Positions 26,277-34,875 of a DNA stretch of 64,000 nucleotides are shown in pieces. The number at the start of each line of letters is the position of its first letter. The first letter of the stretch is position 1. The stretch is from Streptomyces sp. NBC_01497 (GTDB lineage Bacteria > Actinomycetota > Actinomycetes > Streptomycetales > Streptomycetaceae). The notes beneath the pieces were generated by a model. It saw only the letters and a list, made by a program, of their open reading frames with translations. It was not told where the DNA came from and made no database searches. A program made the position numbers and the translations under genes. The stretch lies in NCBI RefSeq assembly GCF_036250695.1, contig NZ_CP109427.1, positions 434,001 to 498,000 on the forward strand. Reading direction: 5' to 3'.

Positions 26277-26708
26277 CTATCGGTCGGCGGGTCCGGGGAC
26301 GAGGCCATCGGCGATCAGGCCCGCAAGTACCGCCTGTCCCAGGGCATGCACAGCGGACTGGGGGCGGACCATCACGGTGAACTCCTTGATCCGGCCCGTC
26401 GCGTCGAACTGGAGCAGGTCGATGCCGTGGATCTGCTTGCCCTCCACGGCGGTCCGGAAAGGCAGGATCACCGACGGAGCTTCCTCGCCGTCGGTGCTGG
26501 TCTCCGCAGCGCCCTCGAAGTGTCCGATGTAGCGAAAGTCCTCGAAGATGCGCAGCAGGACGCCGAAGAGCCCCAGCACCATGGGCTTGCCGTGGAAGGG
26601 GATGAACTTCACCGGACTGTAGAAGCGGATGTCCTCGCTGAACAGGTCCTCCAGCGCGTCGAGTTCACCCTTCTCCACCGCGGCACGGAAACGCTCGGCA
26701 GCCTCCAT
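26277..26708 (-). CDS. SnoaL-like / NTF2 family protein
   Basis: A 143-residue cytoplasmic protein with the NTF2-like cone fold typical of SnoaL-type polyketide cyclases, small hydrolases and ligand-binding proteins. The start MEAAERFRAAVEKGELDALE, the strand DIRFYSPVKFIPFHGKP and the later HGIDLLQFDATGRIKEFTVM follow the family pattern (helices, then a curved beta sheet ending in a long strand with D-x-x-G-R-I-x-E). The ATG at 26708 has a strong GAGGAGGG ribosome site. It is divergent from a PadR regulator with only 87 bp between the starts, so it is the likely target of that regulator. The substrate is unknown; enzymes and pure ligand binders share this fold. Confidence 0.87.
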   Translation of the reverse strand: MEAAERFRAAVEKGELDALEDLFSEDIRFYSPVKFIPFHGKPMVLGLFGVLLRIFEDFRYIGHFEGAAETSTDGEEAPSVILPFRTAVEGKQIHGIDLLQFDATGRIKEFTVMVRPQSAVHALGQAVLAGLIADGLVPGPADR

Positions 26709-26730
26709 GGACCCTCCTCGTATTCATCAA

Positions 26731-26752
26731 TGAGACTAGTCAGTTTCTTGAG
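26731..26752. promoter_or_regulatory. Candidate PadR operator in the divergent promoter
   Basis: The 87-bp intergenic region is AT-richer than its surroundings and contains the palindrome GACTAGTC at 26734-26741, extended imperfectly on both sides (AATGA left, AGTTT right). Its central position between the SnoaL-like and PadR starts fits shared control. Confidence 0.45.
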
Positions 26753-26795
26753 TATGATGCAGGAGCGGACGAAGAAAAGGGAAGGGGCTGCTTCG

Positions 26796-27365
26796 ATGGC
26801 CTTGCGACATGCCGTGCTGGCCGCACTTCTCGACGGCGAGTACAGCGGATACCAGTTGGCGAAGGCGTTCGACGTCGGCGTCGCGAACTTCTGGCACGCC
26901 CTGCCCCAACAGCTGTACGCGGAGCTGGCCAGGCTGGAGAAGGAGGGGCTGGTCGCGGGCCGGGAAGTGGTCCAGGAGAGTCGACCCAACAAGCGTCTGT
27001 TCCACGTCACGGACGCCGGTCACACCGAACTGGAGGAGTTCGCCGCTGCCGCGTCGAAGCCCTCGTTCATCCGCGATGACCTGCTCGTCAAGGTCCAGGC
27101 CGCAGACGGCGTCGGCACCGTACGTGTGATCGAGCAACTGGAGGAGCGGGCGTCCGCAGCCGAGGGCAAGATCGAACTGTTCGGCACACTGCTGCGGCAA
27201 CTGCGCGGCGACGCGGAGGAGGACGAGTTCCTGCGCCGGGGCCGGCGGATCGGCCCGTACCTCACCTGCCTGCGCGGCCTGGCCTTCGAGCGGGAACACC
27301 GGGACTGGTGTCTGCGGACCGCGGCCGTCCTCAAGGAAAGGCAGTCGCTGCACACCGGACCGTGA
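26796..27365 (+). CDS. PadR family transcriptional regulator
   Basis: A 189-residue PadR regulator. The N-terminal winged helix begins MALRHAVLAALLDGEYSGYQ and contains the recognition region FWHALPQQLYAELARLEKEG and the wing PNKRLFHVTDAG. The C-terminal half (about 90-189) is the helical dimerisation and ligand domain of the Vir-type PadR proteins. The ATG at 26796 has GGAAGGGG eight bases upstream; the open frame before it lies over the divergent gene and is a shadow. It probably represses the divergent SnoaL-like gene and itself, with release by a phenolic or other small ligand (inferred from the family). Confidence 0.92.
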   Translation: MALRHAVLAALLDGEYSGYQLAKAFDVGVANFWHALPQQLYAELARLEKEGLVAGREVVQESRPNKRLFHVTDAGHTELEEFAAAASKPSFIRDDLLVKVQAADGVGTVRVIEQLEERASAAEGKIELFGTLLRQLRGDAEEDEFLRRGRRIGPYLTCLRGLAFEREHRDWCLRTAAVLKERQSLHTGP

Positions 27366-27539
27366 ACCCCCGCGCCACGCAGGCCGCCCGTGCGGAGTGT
27401 TTCTGGCAGTCACGCGACATACGGCGGCCTTCTCCACGCCGGCCAGCCTGCCGGGAAGTCGAGACCGACTCTTCCGGCCGCACCTCCGAATCAGGCAGAC
27501 CCGGCCGCCAGTTCACCCTCCGCGCATCGGGTCAGCGGC

Positions 27540-27955
27540 ATGGCGCTGCGATTCGTGCGGGTGAATGTCACAGCCAGGGACGACTCGGCGCCGGGCCGGT
27601 ACTGGGCGCAGGCGCTCGACTCCGAGCGCCTCCGGCGAGGAAGCCGGTGCGCGCAGTGCGCGGCCCGTGGATACCGCCAGGCCCCATCCCGATTCGGTCT
27701 CCGTCGACGTCATCGTCGTCCCGGACCCCGGAAGGGTGGGCCGCGCGCACACTGAACTCGCCGCCACTTCCGCTACCCCTCACGCGGAATGGGTCGGTCG
27801 CCCGACGGAACTCGGCGCGACGCCCACCGACGTGGGCCAAATGGACTCTCGCGGATGGATCCGGGGGCCCGGAGGGCAACGAGATCTGCGTCCCCGGCCC
27901 GGTCTGCGCGAAGCCTCCCCGCCCGAGCCGCCACGCCGGACACCTGATGGCTCAT
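27540..27955 (+). pseudogene. VOC (glyoxalase-like) family protein, broken by frameshifts
   Basis: Three pieces in successive frames add up to one small VOC domain. The first is the start MALRFVRVNVTARDDSAPGR with RYWAQAL at 27540-27630. The second is the middle VSVDVIVVPDPGRVGRAHTE with VGRPTELGATPTDVGQ at about 27690-27840. The third is the end AKWTLADGSGGPEGNEICV at about 27837-27900. In intact relatives these form one continuous frame of the type ...LGRFWAEALGWE...VDVVTVPDP...WTVLADPEGNEFCVLEP. At least two frameshifts and the loss of the segment after the first helix inactivate it. It starts 175 bp after the PadR gene. Confidence 0.75.
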
Positions 27956-28277
27956 CACTGAGGGCTCCCCCGTCGTCGTCGTCCGCCGCCATGCGACTAC
28001 GCGCTCCCGGTTCACACCGGTCGGGTCACCATCATCCGCTCGCCCTTCGCCCTTCGACTTGAACGAACAACAGCACCTTCTCGACGTGCGACGGAACTGA
28101 CGCACTCGCTCGTCGCCGGAGCACGGTTCGCTGGAAGGTCGTCGACCGTTACCCGCGACTGCCGTGGCTTCGTGACACGCCGGTCTCGTCCTTGACTGCC
28201 GTTGATATGACGCCCGTTACCCGCGGCGCGGTAATGCCCCCGCAGGCCGCAGGGGCATCATTCGACACCTGGTCGCG
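27956..28277. other. Intergenic region
   Basis: Nothing recognised apart from the terminator at its right end. Confidence 0.55.
28234..28258 (-). terminator. Terminator downstream of the I36 inhibitor gene
   Basis: ATGCCCC (28234-28240) pairs with GGGGCAT (28252-28258) around an 11-nt loop, 19 bp beyond the stop codon of the leftward gene. Confidence 0.65.
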
Positions 28278-28628
28278 TCAGCAGTTGTCGCCCACCGCGT
28301 CCATCTTTCCGCCGAATCCGTTCCGGTAGAAATCCGCGTAGTCCCCCTTGCTCACCGGATGGCAGTCCTTGCCGCTGGCCCAGTCGATGAAGGCGCCGCT
28401 TCTGTTGGCCCGGAAGGAACCCACGTGGTCGGTGAAGTTGCTGGGCAGGTCGTGGTAGCCGCCCGTCCACACATAGCGGGTGCCTGTGTGGTATTGCCCC
28501 GTCCACACACAGATCGCGTTGCTGGGGCAGAGGATCAGCGGCTGCGCCCGGGTCTCAGCCGAGGTACCGAGCGTCGTCGCCAGCATGGCTCCGGCCACCA
28601 GCGCGAAACTCGCCCATCGTTTTCTCAT
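28278..28628 (-). CDS. Secreted peptidase inhibitor, family I36
   Basis: A 116-residue exported protein. The signal peptide MRKRWASFALVAGAMLATTL ends near ETRA at residue 28. The mature domain holds four Cys residues (LCPSNAICVW, KDCHPV and the C-terminal DNC), enough for two disulfides. It also has the repeated YVWTGGYHDL and GSFRANRSGAFIDW segments typical of inhibitor family I36, whose founding member SMI blocks Streptomyces metalloproteases. The ATG at 28628 has GAGGGGGA seven bases upstream. It is divergent from a secreted M12B-type metalloprotease 480 bp away, so the neighbour is a plausible target. Some I36-like proteins have no proven inhibitor activity, so inhibition is inferred. Confidence 0.8.
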   Translation of the reverse strand: MRKRWASFALVAGAMLATTLGTSAETRAQPLILCPSNAICVWTGQYHTGTRYVWTGGYHDLPSNFTDHVGSFRANRSGAFIDWASGKDCHPVSKGDYADFYRNGFGGKMDAVGDNC

Positions 28629-29107
28629 CTTGTTCCCCCTCGGTTCGCAGAGTGATTTCTCCTATCGTCCGGCCCAAAACGCCATACCGGAACACGGATC
28701 ATGAGTTCGATCTTCACGAAAGGATTCCGCGGCATCGCCGCCTGAGCCGTCGGCCGGCCACACTCGTGGTGTACGACGTCAGGCAACGGAAGTCGCATCG
28801 GGAGCCGCGGGTGTACCCCAGTGACGGCATGTCACCGGGAATCCCGGGCCAGAGCGACGCCGTGGCGCCCCGCCGGCACCGATGGGGCGAGGTGCTTCGC
28901 CCCGCGCTCGGGCGAGGACACGGGGAGGACGCCACCACCACGGGCAGAGGGGTCCGTCCGGCCTGGACCTCGAGGTCAGGGGGCTGTCCCGGTTTATTCG
29001 GGTGAACCTCGGTCCGCTCGGCTGTGTGGGGACATGCGTACCGGCGTGGCGCGATGGTCGGCGCGGAATACAAGGCGGAAATCCTCACGGAAAGGCTCAC
29101 GTACCTC
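28629..29107. other. 479-bp divergent intergenic region
   Basis: It should contain the promoters of both the I36 inhibitor and the metalloprotease. I see no strong palindrome or gene. A 14-codon ATG frame at 28701-28745 is too short to support. Confidence 0.5.
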
Positions 29108-30643
29108 ATGCGTCGTCGTTTCCCGCTCACCGCCTCCTGCGCGGCGACCGCCCTCACCGTCACCCTGTCACTGGCCCTGACCGCCCCTGCCGCGTCCGCC
29201 GGGGGAAAGCACGAGCCCTGGGTCATGCGCTCCGCCACGATGAGCACGGACGCCAAGGCGTTCCGTTCGCTGTGCGGCAAGCAGAAGGAGGGCAAACCCC
29301 AGCGTCTCACTTTCCCTCTGTTCAAGCACGGTAAGCCGTTCACCGCGGTGCAGGACTTCCAGCGCCGGAATGCGGACGGCTCGGTGTACTGGGGTGGCCA
29401 CGACCCGAAGAACTCCGAGAACACGATCTCCGTCACCGTGATCGGAGCGTGCACCAACGGGCCGGTCACCCTCTCCGGCGCGATCCAGGTCGGCTTCCAC
29501 CAATACATGTACGAGCCGCTGGCGAAGAAGCACGCGGGACAGTACGTACTGCAGGAGATCGACTCCCTGAAACTGCCGCCCAGTGGACGCGGTGTCGACA
29601 CGGTCGACGTCCCCGCGAAGAAGCCGCACAAGCCACACAAGCCCCAGAAGCCGGGGCAGCGGGCCGCCACGCCCGACAACCCGGCGGCCATCGACATCGT
29701 CGCCGCCTACACTCCGGCCACTGTCAACGAGCTCGGCAGCGTCTCGGCGGTCCTGAGCCGCATCGGCTATGGCGTGAACCAGCTCAACAGAGCACTCGCG
29801 AACAGCAACGTGCCGGCCAGTGTGCACGTCGTCAACACCTATCAGACCGCGGCCACGGGGGTCCCCCGTGAGAACGTGAACACACTGCTGGGCATGATCA
29901 ACAACCCCACGAACACGGTCCTCGGCGTCACGGCCAATGCCCAGCGGCAGCGCTACGGCGCCGACCTGGTGGCCCTCCTCGCCTCCGTCCCCGTGGAGGA
30001 CAGTTCCGGGGCGTCCGACCTGCCCAGTTCCGGCCCGTCCGCGACGACCGACCGTAACGCGTTCTCGGTCACCAGCATCTACTCCGTGACGGGGTGGGAG
30101 AACCTCGCACACGAGATCGGCCACAACTTCGGCATGCAGCACGACCGCCTGACGGTCTCGCGACAGGGCGGGACACCCCCCGCGGGCTCCTTCAACTACG
30201 GCTGGGTCACACCCAACGGGCAGCACCGTACGCTCATGGCCTACTCCACCGCCTGCCCCCAGCCCTGCAACGTCGTCAACGCGTACTCCAACACCGAGCG
30301 GGTCTGGGGCGACCAGCCCCTTGGCAACGCAATGAACAACAACGCCGCCGTCGCACGGCAGAACGCCGACATCCTGGCCGCCTACCGGCCCTCCACGGTG
30401 ACCAACCGCAGCTCCCTCACCCTGTTCACCACCCCTGCGGCCGGTGGCACGGTCAGGGTCAGCGAATACGGTCCGTACGACCCCGGCACGCGGGTCACCG
30501 TCACCGCCTTCCCCAACCCCGGCTACCGGTTCGACGCCTGGGCGGTCGACGGCGTGGAACTGGACGTCACCGCTCCGAGCTACGAGCTCACCATGAACGG
30601 CAATCGGACCATCAACGCGCTGTTCGCCCCGATCGAGCCGTAG
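29108..30643 (+). CDS. Secreted zinc metalloprotease (M12B/reprolysin-like) with InlB B-repeat-like domain
   Basis: A 511-residue exported metallopeptidase. The signal peptide covers about the first 35 residues (RRRFPLTASCAATALTVTLS, then APAASAG). A pro-like region follows (about 40-190), with a Lys-Pro-His linker near 180. The metzincin zinc site HEIGHNFGMQHD gives H335, E336, H339 and H345, with a downstream Met-turn candidate in RTLMAYST. The C-terminal 70 residues (TTPAAGGTVRVSEYGPYDPG, then GYRFDAW and NRTINALFAP) form a divergent InlB B-repeat or bacterial-repeat domain, probably for surface or wall binding. The ATG at 29108 is chosen because the signal peptide begins there. It sits next to a divergent I36-type metalloprotease inhibitor, suggesting a protease-inhibitor pair. 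Confidence 0.92.
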   Translation: MRRRFPLTASCAATALTVTLSLALTAPAASAGGKHEPWVMRSATMSTDAKAFRSLCGKQKEGKPQRLTFPLFKHGKPFTAVQDFQRRNADGSVYWGGHDPKNSENTISVTVIGACTNGPVTLSGAIQVGFHQYMYEPLAKKHAGQYVLQEIDSLKLPPSGRGVDTVDVPAKKPHKPHKPQKPGQRAATPDNPAAIDIVAAYTPATVNELGSVSAVLSRIGYGVNQLNRALANSNVPASVHVVNTYQTAATGVPRENVNTLLGMINNPTNTVLGVTANAQRQRYGADLVALLASVPVEDSSGASDLPSSGPSATTDRNAFSVTSIYSVTGWENLAHEIGHNFGMQHDRLTVSRQGGTPPAGSFNYGWVTPNGQHRTLMAYSTACPQPCNVVNAYSNTERVWGDQPLGNAMNNNAAVARQNADILAAYRPSTVTNRSSLTLFTTPAAGGTVRVSEYGPYDPGTRVTVTAFPNPGYRFDAWAVDGVELDVTAPSYELTMNGNRTINALFAPIEP

Positions 30644-30695
30644 ACGTTTCCACCGGCTCCACAGCCCGGGGCCGAGTCGCGGCACGATCGTGCCG

Positions 30696-30739
30696 GCCGG
30701 CCACGACTACGCGCAGCGGAACGTGCGGTCGTGGCCGGC
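30696..30739. terminator. Possible bidirectional terminator
   Basis: Perfect 12-bp arms (30696-30707 and 30728-30739) with a 20-nt loop lie between the convergent metalloprotease and alpha/beta hydrolase genes. Confidence 0.55.
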
Positions 30740-30846
30740 AACTCCCTCTCCGCCACCGCGCGGACCGCGCCGGGGCTCCAGGGCATCGTCATCGTCCCGC
30801 GGGCGGTGGCGGCCCTGGCCTCCCGTGCGACCGCGAGGCGAGGGAC

Positions 30847-31740
30847 TCACCCCGGAGTGCGGGTGACGCATTCGGCGACAGCGTCCGCGAACACCCGGGG
30901 TTCCTCGATGTGACCGAAGTGGCCGCTGTTTTCCAGGACGGTGAGGCGGGAGTGTGGGACACGTTCGTGAATCTCGCGAGCCCAGCGGGGGCCGCAGATG
31001 AAGTCGTGGCGGCCCACGATCACCGAGGTCGCCGTGGTGATGGAACTCAGTGCGGCCCGGTCGTCGAAGGTCACGGGAGCCAGGTGCTCGTCGAGACCCG
31101 AGATGTGGGAACCGACGAGCGACTCCCGGATGGGTGCGAACTCCCCCTCGCGTCCCCAGTAGTCGGCGACATAGGCGGGGAACAGCCGGCGAGCGACCGT
31201 CGTGAAGGCCGCGTCGTCGGCGATCGCGGGGACGGACTTCCAGGCATCGAGGATGTCCGGCAACTCCGGGTTGCCGGCGTTCTCGCGAGCGAAGGCCTCC
31301 ATAGTGCGGGCGGCTTCGGAGAAGAACTCCGGTCCGACCGCGGGTGCGCTCTCGTACAGGACGATCCCGGCCAACCGGTCGCCGTGCTTGCGAGCGTAGT
31401 ACTGGGCGACGAAACCGCCGTGTGAGTGTCCGAGCAGATACACCTTCGGTATGCCGAGGTGGCCGATCAGTCCGTCGAGCGCCCTGCCGTACGCGTCCCT
31501 CGTGTACCCGTTCGGGTGGGTGGCCAGACGACCGGACCCACCGGTGCCGATGGGCTCGATGTACACCGCGGTCAGACGGTCTTCCACGGCGGGCATTCTC
31601 AGGTAGTTCCAGGCGAAACCCGGTCCTCCCGGATGGACCAGGCACACCGGTCCGGAGCCGGCGACGTGGTAGCGCTGAGCCACGCCGTCGATGGGGATCT
31701 CGTGTACGCCGGGCGACAGAGGACCGGTGTTCGTGACCAC
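30847..31740 (-). CDS. Alpha/beta hydrolase
   Basis: A 297-residue soluble alpha/beta-hydrolase. The oxyanion strand HPGGPGFAWNY near residue 35, the nucleophile elbow GHSHGG (Ser near residue 105), the acid in VIVGRHDF and the His in ENSGHFGHIE form a complete catalytic triad. The HPGGPG motif is shared with proline iminopeptidases and related epoxide or lactone hydrolases, so the substrate stays open. The GTG at 31740 has GAGAGGG five bases upstream. It lies downstream of the frameshifted FAD oxidase on the same strand (210-bp gap), and may belong to the same oxidative-catabolism cluster as the monooxygenase genes beyond it. Confidence 0.9.
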   Translation of the reverse strand: MVTNTGPLSPGVHEIPIDGVAQRYHVAGSGPVCLVHPGGPGFAWNYLRMPAVEDRLTAVYIEPIGTGGSGRLATHPNGYTRDAYGRALDGLIGHLGIPKVYLLGHSHGGFVAQYYARKHGDRLAGIVLYESAPAVGPEFFSEAARTMEAFARENAGNPELPDILDAWKSVPAIADDAAFTTVARRLFPAYVADYWGREGEFAPIRESLVGSHISGLDEHLAPVTFDDRAALSSITTATSVIVGRHDFICGPRWAREIHERVPHSRLTVLENSGHFGHIEEPRVFADAVAECVTRTPG

Positions 31741-31950
31741 GGACCCTCTCTCACTTAAGGCGTCGACGAGAGCGCACACACGATGCGCGGGTGCAGAGGT
31801 TCGGACGCCCCCGCCGGGGAGCCCCCGTCCCGGCGACGGTGCCGGCGAGGCGCCGCGTACGGCGATCGGCCCGGGTCGGAGACGATCTGGTGACGGCCTG
31901 CCCGCGCGAGTCCACCCGGGCACAAGCGGCAGATTTCCTCGGTGAGTTCG

Positions 31951-33364
31951 TCATTTCTCGCGGTGCGGCGGAACGTTCTGGTTGAGACGAAACACGTTCC
32001 CCGGGTCGTAACACGCCTTGACCGCCTGCAGCCGCGCATAGGTCTCGGGCGTGTACATGTCGCTCACGGGCGTCGTATCGGACGAGGTGAAGTTGAGGTA
32101 GACCTGTCCGGTGCTCCACGGCTGAAGTCCTGCCAACACAGCCTCCGCGAACTCGTGTTGCGTCACCCACCGAGGACGGCCCCGTGGACATGATCCAGAC
32201 GGCGAATGCGGCGTCGCGGTTCCCCACCGCGCTCGGCGGCCCCACCTGCCTCCCGAACGCACCACCGAGATGACGCACCTCGTCGAACTCCACCGGAGGA
32301 TCCGTCCCCGGCCCCGCGATGTCGATCAGGGTGTCCACCGCCTCCGGCGTGAACTCCCTGAGCATCGCCGTCCATTCGCGGAAGAACAGCGGGTCGACCG
32401 GGTCGTTGTGGATGGATGCGAAGTCCGTCAAGGGCATGTCACCGAGCGTGTCGAGTACCGGTGGAACGGCCCTCCGCAAAGGCATGGCGAGACGATCGCC
32501 CTCCGCGGCCGTCCCGACGTAGGCGATCCGTATGTGGACCATAAACGCGTCGCGCAGCAGCTCCGGGACGGACGCAACGTCCGGCATCCGCAGGAGGGCG
32601 ATGGAGGATGTCAGCTGGTCGGGCACGGAGGCGGTGAAACCGCGGTAGGCGTCCAGCACGGAGGCTGCGTCCCTCCCGGAGAAGAACAGCCCGCCTCCGT
32701 ACAGTCGTGTCACGTCGTGAAGTTCCATCTCCACGGCGGTCACGACACCCATGTTGCTGCGGCTACCGCGCAGGGCCCAGAACAGGTCCGGCTCCTCCCG
32801 CGCGCTGACACGCCTGAGCCGCCCGTCGGCTGTGACCACTTCGATCGCGTGCACATAGTCGGCGCCCCATCCGAAGGCTCTGCCGAAGGTGGGGCTGAGG
32901 CCCCCGCCGAGGGTGAATCCCACGACGCCGACGGACGGCGAGGAACCCACCATCGGTGACAGGTCGAACTCGGCGGCCCCGTCGATCACTTGCTGAACAC
33001 GGGCCCCTGCCTGGACGAGCGCCCTGCGGCTGCTGGGATCGGCGGTGACCGCCGACATCCTCCGTGTGTTGATCAGTACGGCCCCGTCGGCCGGCACGAT
33101 GGCCTGATGCCCCGTGGCGAGTACGGCAACGGCCAGGCCATCGGCGGTCGCGAACCGCACCGCGGCCTGGACATCGGCCGGCTCGGCCGCGCCCACCGCG
33201 ACGGCCGGCCTGTGTGTGAGGGCCAGGTTGAAGGTCGCACACTCCACACCGTAGCCGGCATCGCCCGGCTGGAAGACCTCTCCCGTCACGCCGGCCGCCA
33301 ATGCCGCGACGTCATCAGCAAAGAGGCCCGGGGGCGGGCCTTCGTCGGAAGCGGGGGAAACCAA
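31951..33364 (-). pseudogene. FAD-linked (berberine-bridge type) oxidase, frameshifted
   Basis: A paralogue of the intact oxidase at 46173. The FAD domain is intact: TGHQAIVP with the FAD-linking His, VGSSPSVGVVGFTLGGGLSP and GSRSNMGVVTAVEMEL. Near 32175-32190 the frame changes by one base. The first frame runs on as nonsense, while the C-terminal BBE segment (QHEFAEAVLAGLQPW ... YARLQAVKACYDPGNVFRLN) continues in another frame to the stop at 31951. A TTG at 33364 with GGAAGG eight bases upstream is the best start; an ATG at 33457 in the same frame lacks a ribosome site. A genuine lesion or a single sequencing error could explain the shift. It is divergent from the small monooxygenase operon. 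Confidence 0.85.
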
Positions 33365-33888
33365 CGGGATCGCGCCTTCCGGACTCGTGGGAGCAGTGTG
33401 CGGGAGCAGACAACTCAGGCGTCGGACACCGTCAGGGCAGGCAGGTCGACATGCCACGAGAGCGGGCCCACTGCCTCAATCCGCAGAGGCCACGCGTAGT
33501 GCGCTCCTTGTCCTTCCATGGAACAACAGGTGTGACCTCGGCGCATCAGCAACGGCCGCGGCGCGGCGGTTGCGCTGGACGGTGCCGAAGGCGGGTCCGC
33601 GGGCGTCTCGTCCGCTCCGGCTGCTCCGTCCGATCGCGGACACCGCACGTTCGTCTCGCAGGCGCCGGCTCTGTACTGCCACCCAAGTCGCCCTTTCCTG
33701 AGGTCTGCTCGACGCGACGGCCCCTCGGAAACCAGCCGGCCGGACGGCGATCGCTCCGCCGTCTCGGCCGTCGGTGCGGACGTGAAGCACAGCGACCTTC
33801 CGCACGCGTTACCCTGGTTTACATAGTCAATATTAGTGACTAAATCCCTCGAGGGCCTGCGACCACCATCGAGCTCACGAGGTTCCGC
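33365..33888. other. Divergent intergenic region of 524 bp
   Basis: It holds the AT-rich palindromic site at 33824-33842 next to the monooxygenase operon. A 34-codon minus-strand frame ending at 33415 (MEGQGAHYAWPLRIEAVGPL at its start) is open but I cannot support it as a gene. Confidence 0.5.
33824..33842. promoter_or_regulatory. AT-rich palindromic operator candidate
   Basis: TAGTCA (33824-33829) is perfectly complementary to TGACTA (33837-33842) around 7 bases. It lies in a strikingly AT-rich 30-bp patch, 47 bp before the first gene of the monooxygenase operon. Such sites are typical of MarR, HxlR or TetR control; no such regulator gene is directly adjacent. Confidence 0.65.
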
Positions 33889-34158
33889 GTGGAGCCTCAC
33901 CGAGTAGAGGACCTGCTCCACGCCCGGCCCGGCATGCTCGCCGACTTCCGTGCCGACCGCACCGGCTTCCTCGACGCCCATCTGGTCCGGCTCCCGGACG
34001 ACCAGTGGCTCGACATCGTGACCCGGCGTGCTCCGCATGACTTCGCGGGTTCCCGGACCAAAGGAGCCAACCGCCCGGGCATCGCCGCTTTCTTCGCCAC
34101 GATCGCCGAGATGGTCAGTGCGGAGGAAGGCACCGAGCCCGACATCGAGGAGGTATGA
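33889..34158 (+). CDS. Small antibiotic-biosynthesis-monooxygenase (ABM)-like protein
   Basis: An 89-residue protein with the ferredoxin-like ABM fold: HRVEDLLHARPGMLADFRAD, then FLDAHLVRLPDDQWLDIVTR, then a C-terminal helix GIAAFFATIAEMVSAEEG. ABM proteins are cofactor-free or haem-binding oxygenases, or mere ligand binders. The GTG at 33889 has CGAGG six bases upstream. However, codons before it (IELTRFRV) also look like the family's first beta strand without offering a normal start, so the N-terminus may be slightly shortened or use an unusual start. It is the first gene of an operon with a quinone-oxidoreductase-like gene (3-bp gap) and a luciferase-like monooxygenase gene, both now broken, so its pathway is probably dead. 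Confidence 0.75.
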   Translation: MEPHRVEDLLHARPGMLADFRADRTGFLDAHLVRLPDDQWLDIVTRRAPHDFAGSRTKGANRPGIAAFFATIAEMVSAEEGTEPDIEEV

Positions 34159-34161
34159 CCC

Positions 34162-34843
34162 GTGCGCGCCCCCTGGTACCACCGTCAGGGCCCGGCCGCC
34201 GATGTGCTGCAGGCCGGTGTCCTGCCGACCCCGGAGCCCGCCGAGGGTGAAGTCCGGGTACGGGTGGCCGTCTCCGGCATCCACGCGGGCGACCTCGGCA
34301 AGCGCGAGGGCATGCCGGGCTCCGTCATGCCGTACCCGCGCGTGGTGCCGCACGGCGACGGCGCCGGCGTGTCGACGCGGTGGGCGACGGTGCCCCGGCG
34401 GAGCGCGTCGGAACACGGGTCTGGGTGTATCTGGCGCAGCTCTACCGTCCGTTCGGCACGGCGGCCGAGTACGTCACCGTGCCGGCCGGTCACGCCGTAC
34501 CACTCCACGAGGAGGTCCCCTTCGAGCAGGGAGCGGTGGTGGGCATCCCCGGCATCACCGGCCACCGCGCCATCATGGCCGACGGCCGGTGCACGGCCAG
34601 TACGTCCTCGTGACCGGCGCCGTCGGTGCGGTCGGCCGGGCCGCCGTCGCCGCCGGCGCGCGTGTCATCGGCACGGTACGGCACGAGAGGGAGGTCGAGG
34701 CGGCCCTCGCCGCGGGCGCGCACCACGTCCTGCGAAACGCTGGTCCGAGCGACGCCCTCATCGCCGGGATCAACGACATCACCGCAGGCCGCGGCCTCGA
34801 CCGCGTCGCCGACCTCGCCTTCGACTCGGGCATCGCCGACTAA
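34162..34843 (+). pseudogene. Quinone oxidoreductase-like gene (MDR family), 5' part, frameshifted and split by a transposon
   Basis: Three consecutive frames give one NADPH:quinone-reductase-like protein. VRAPWYHRQGPAADVLQAGV to HGDGAGV is followed, after a base loss near 34370, by VGDGAPAERVGTRVWVYLAQ to GIPGITGHRAIMADG. After a second base loss near 34585, HGQYVLVTGAVGAVGRAAV (the NADPH-binding GxxGxxG-like turn) continues to GLDRVADLAFDSGIAD. The frame then meets a TAA at the left end of the inserted transposon (34844). The rest of the gene resumes at 37314. The GTG start lies three bases after the ABM stop, so it belongs to that operon. Two frameshifts plus an insertion make it clearly non-functional. 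Confidence 0.88.
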
Positions 34844-34874
34844 GTGGTCGGCTCCGGAAGTCCTTCGGGGGTTG
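34844..34874. repeat. Left terminal inverted repeat of the transposon
   Basis: 31 bp; it differs from the reverse complement of the right end only at positions 11 and 13. The transposase stop codon begins just inside it. Confidence 0.9.
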
Positions 34875-34875
34875 A

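Noticed and set aside
28701..28745. A 14-codon peptide upstream of the metalloprotease
   Set aside because: Nothing beyond an ATG and stop supports it; it could be a leader peptide, but there is no attenuator-like structure.
33415..33519. A 34-codon minus-strand frame beginning MEGQGAHYAW
   Set aside because: Too short, no clear ribosome site or homologue. It may be chance.
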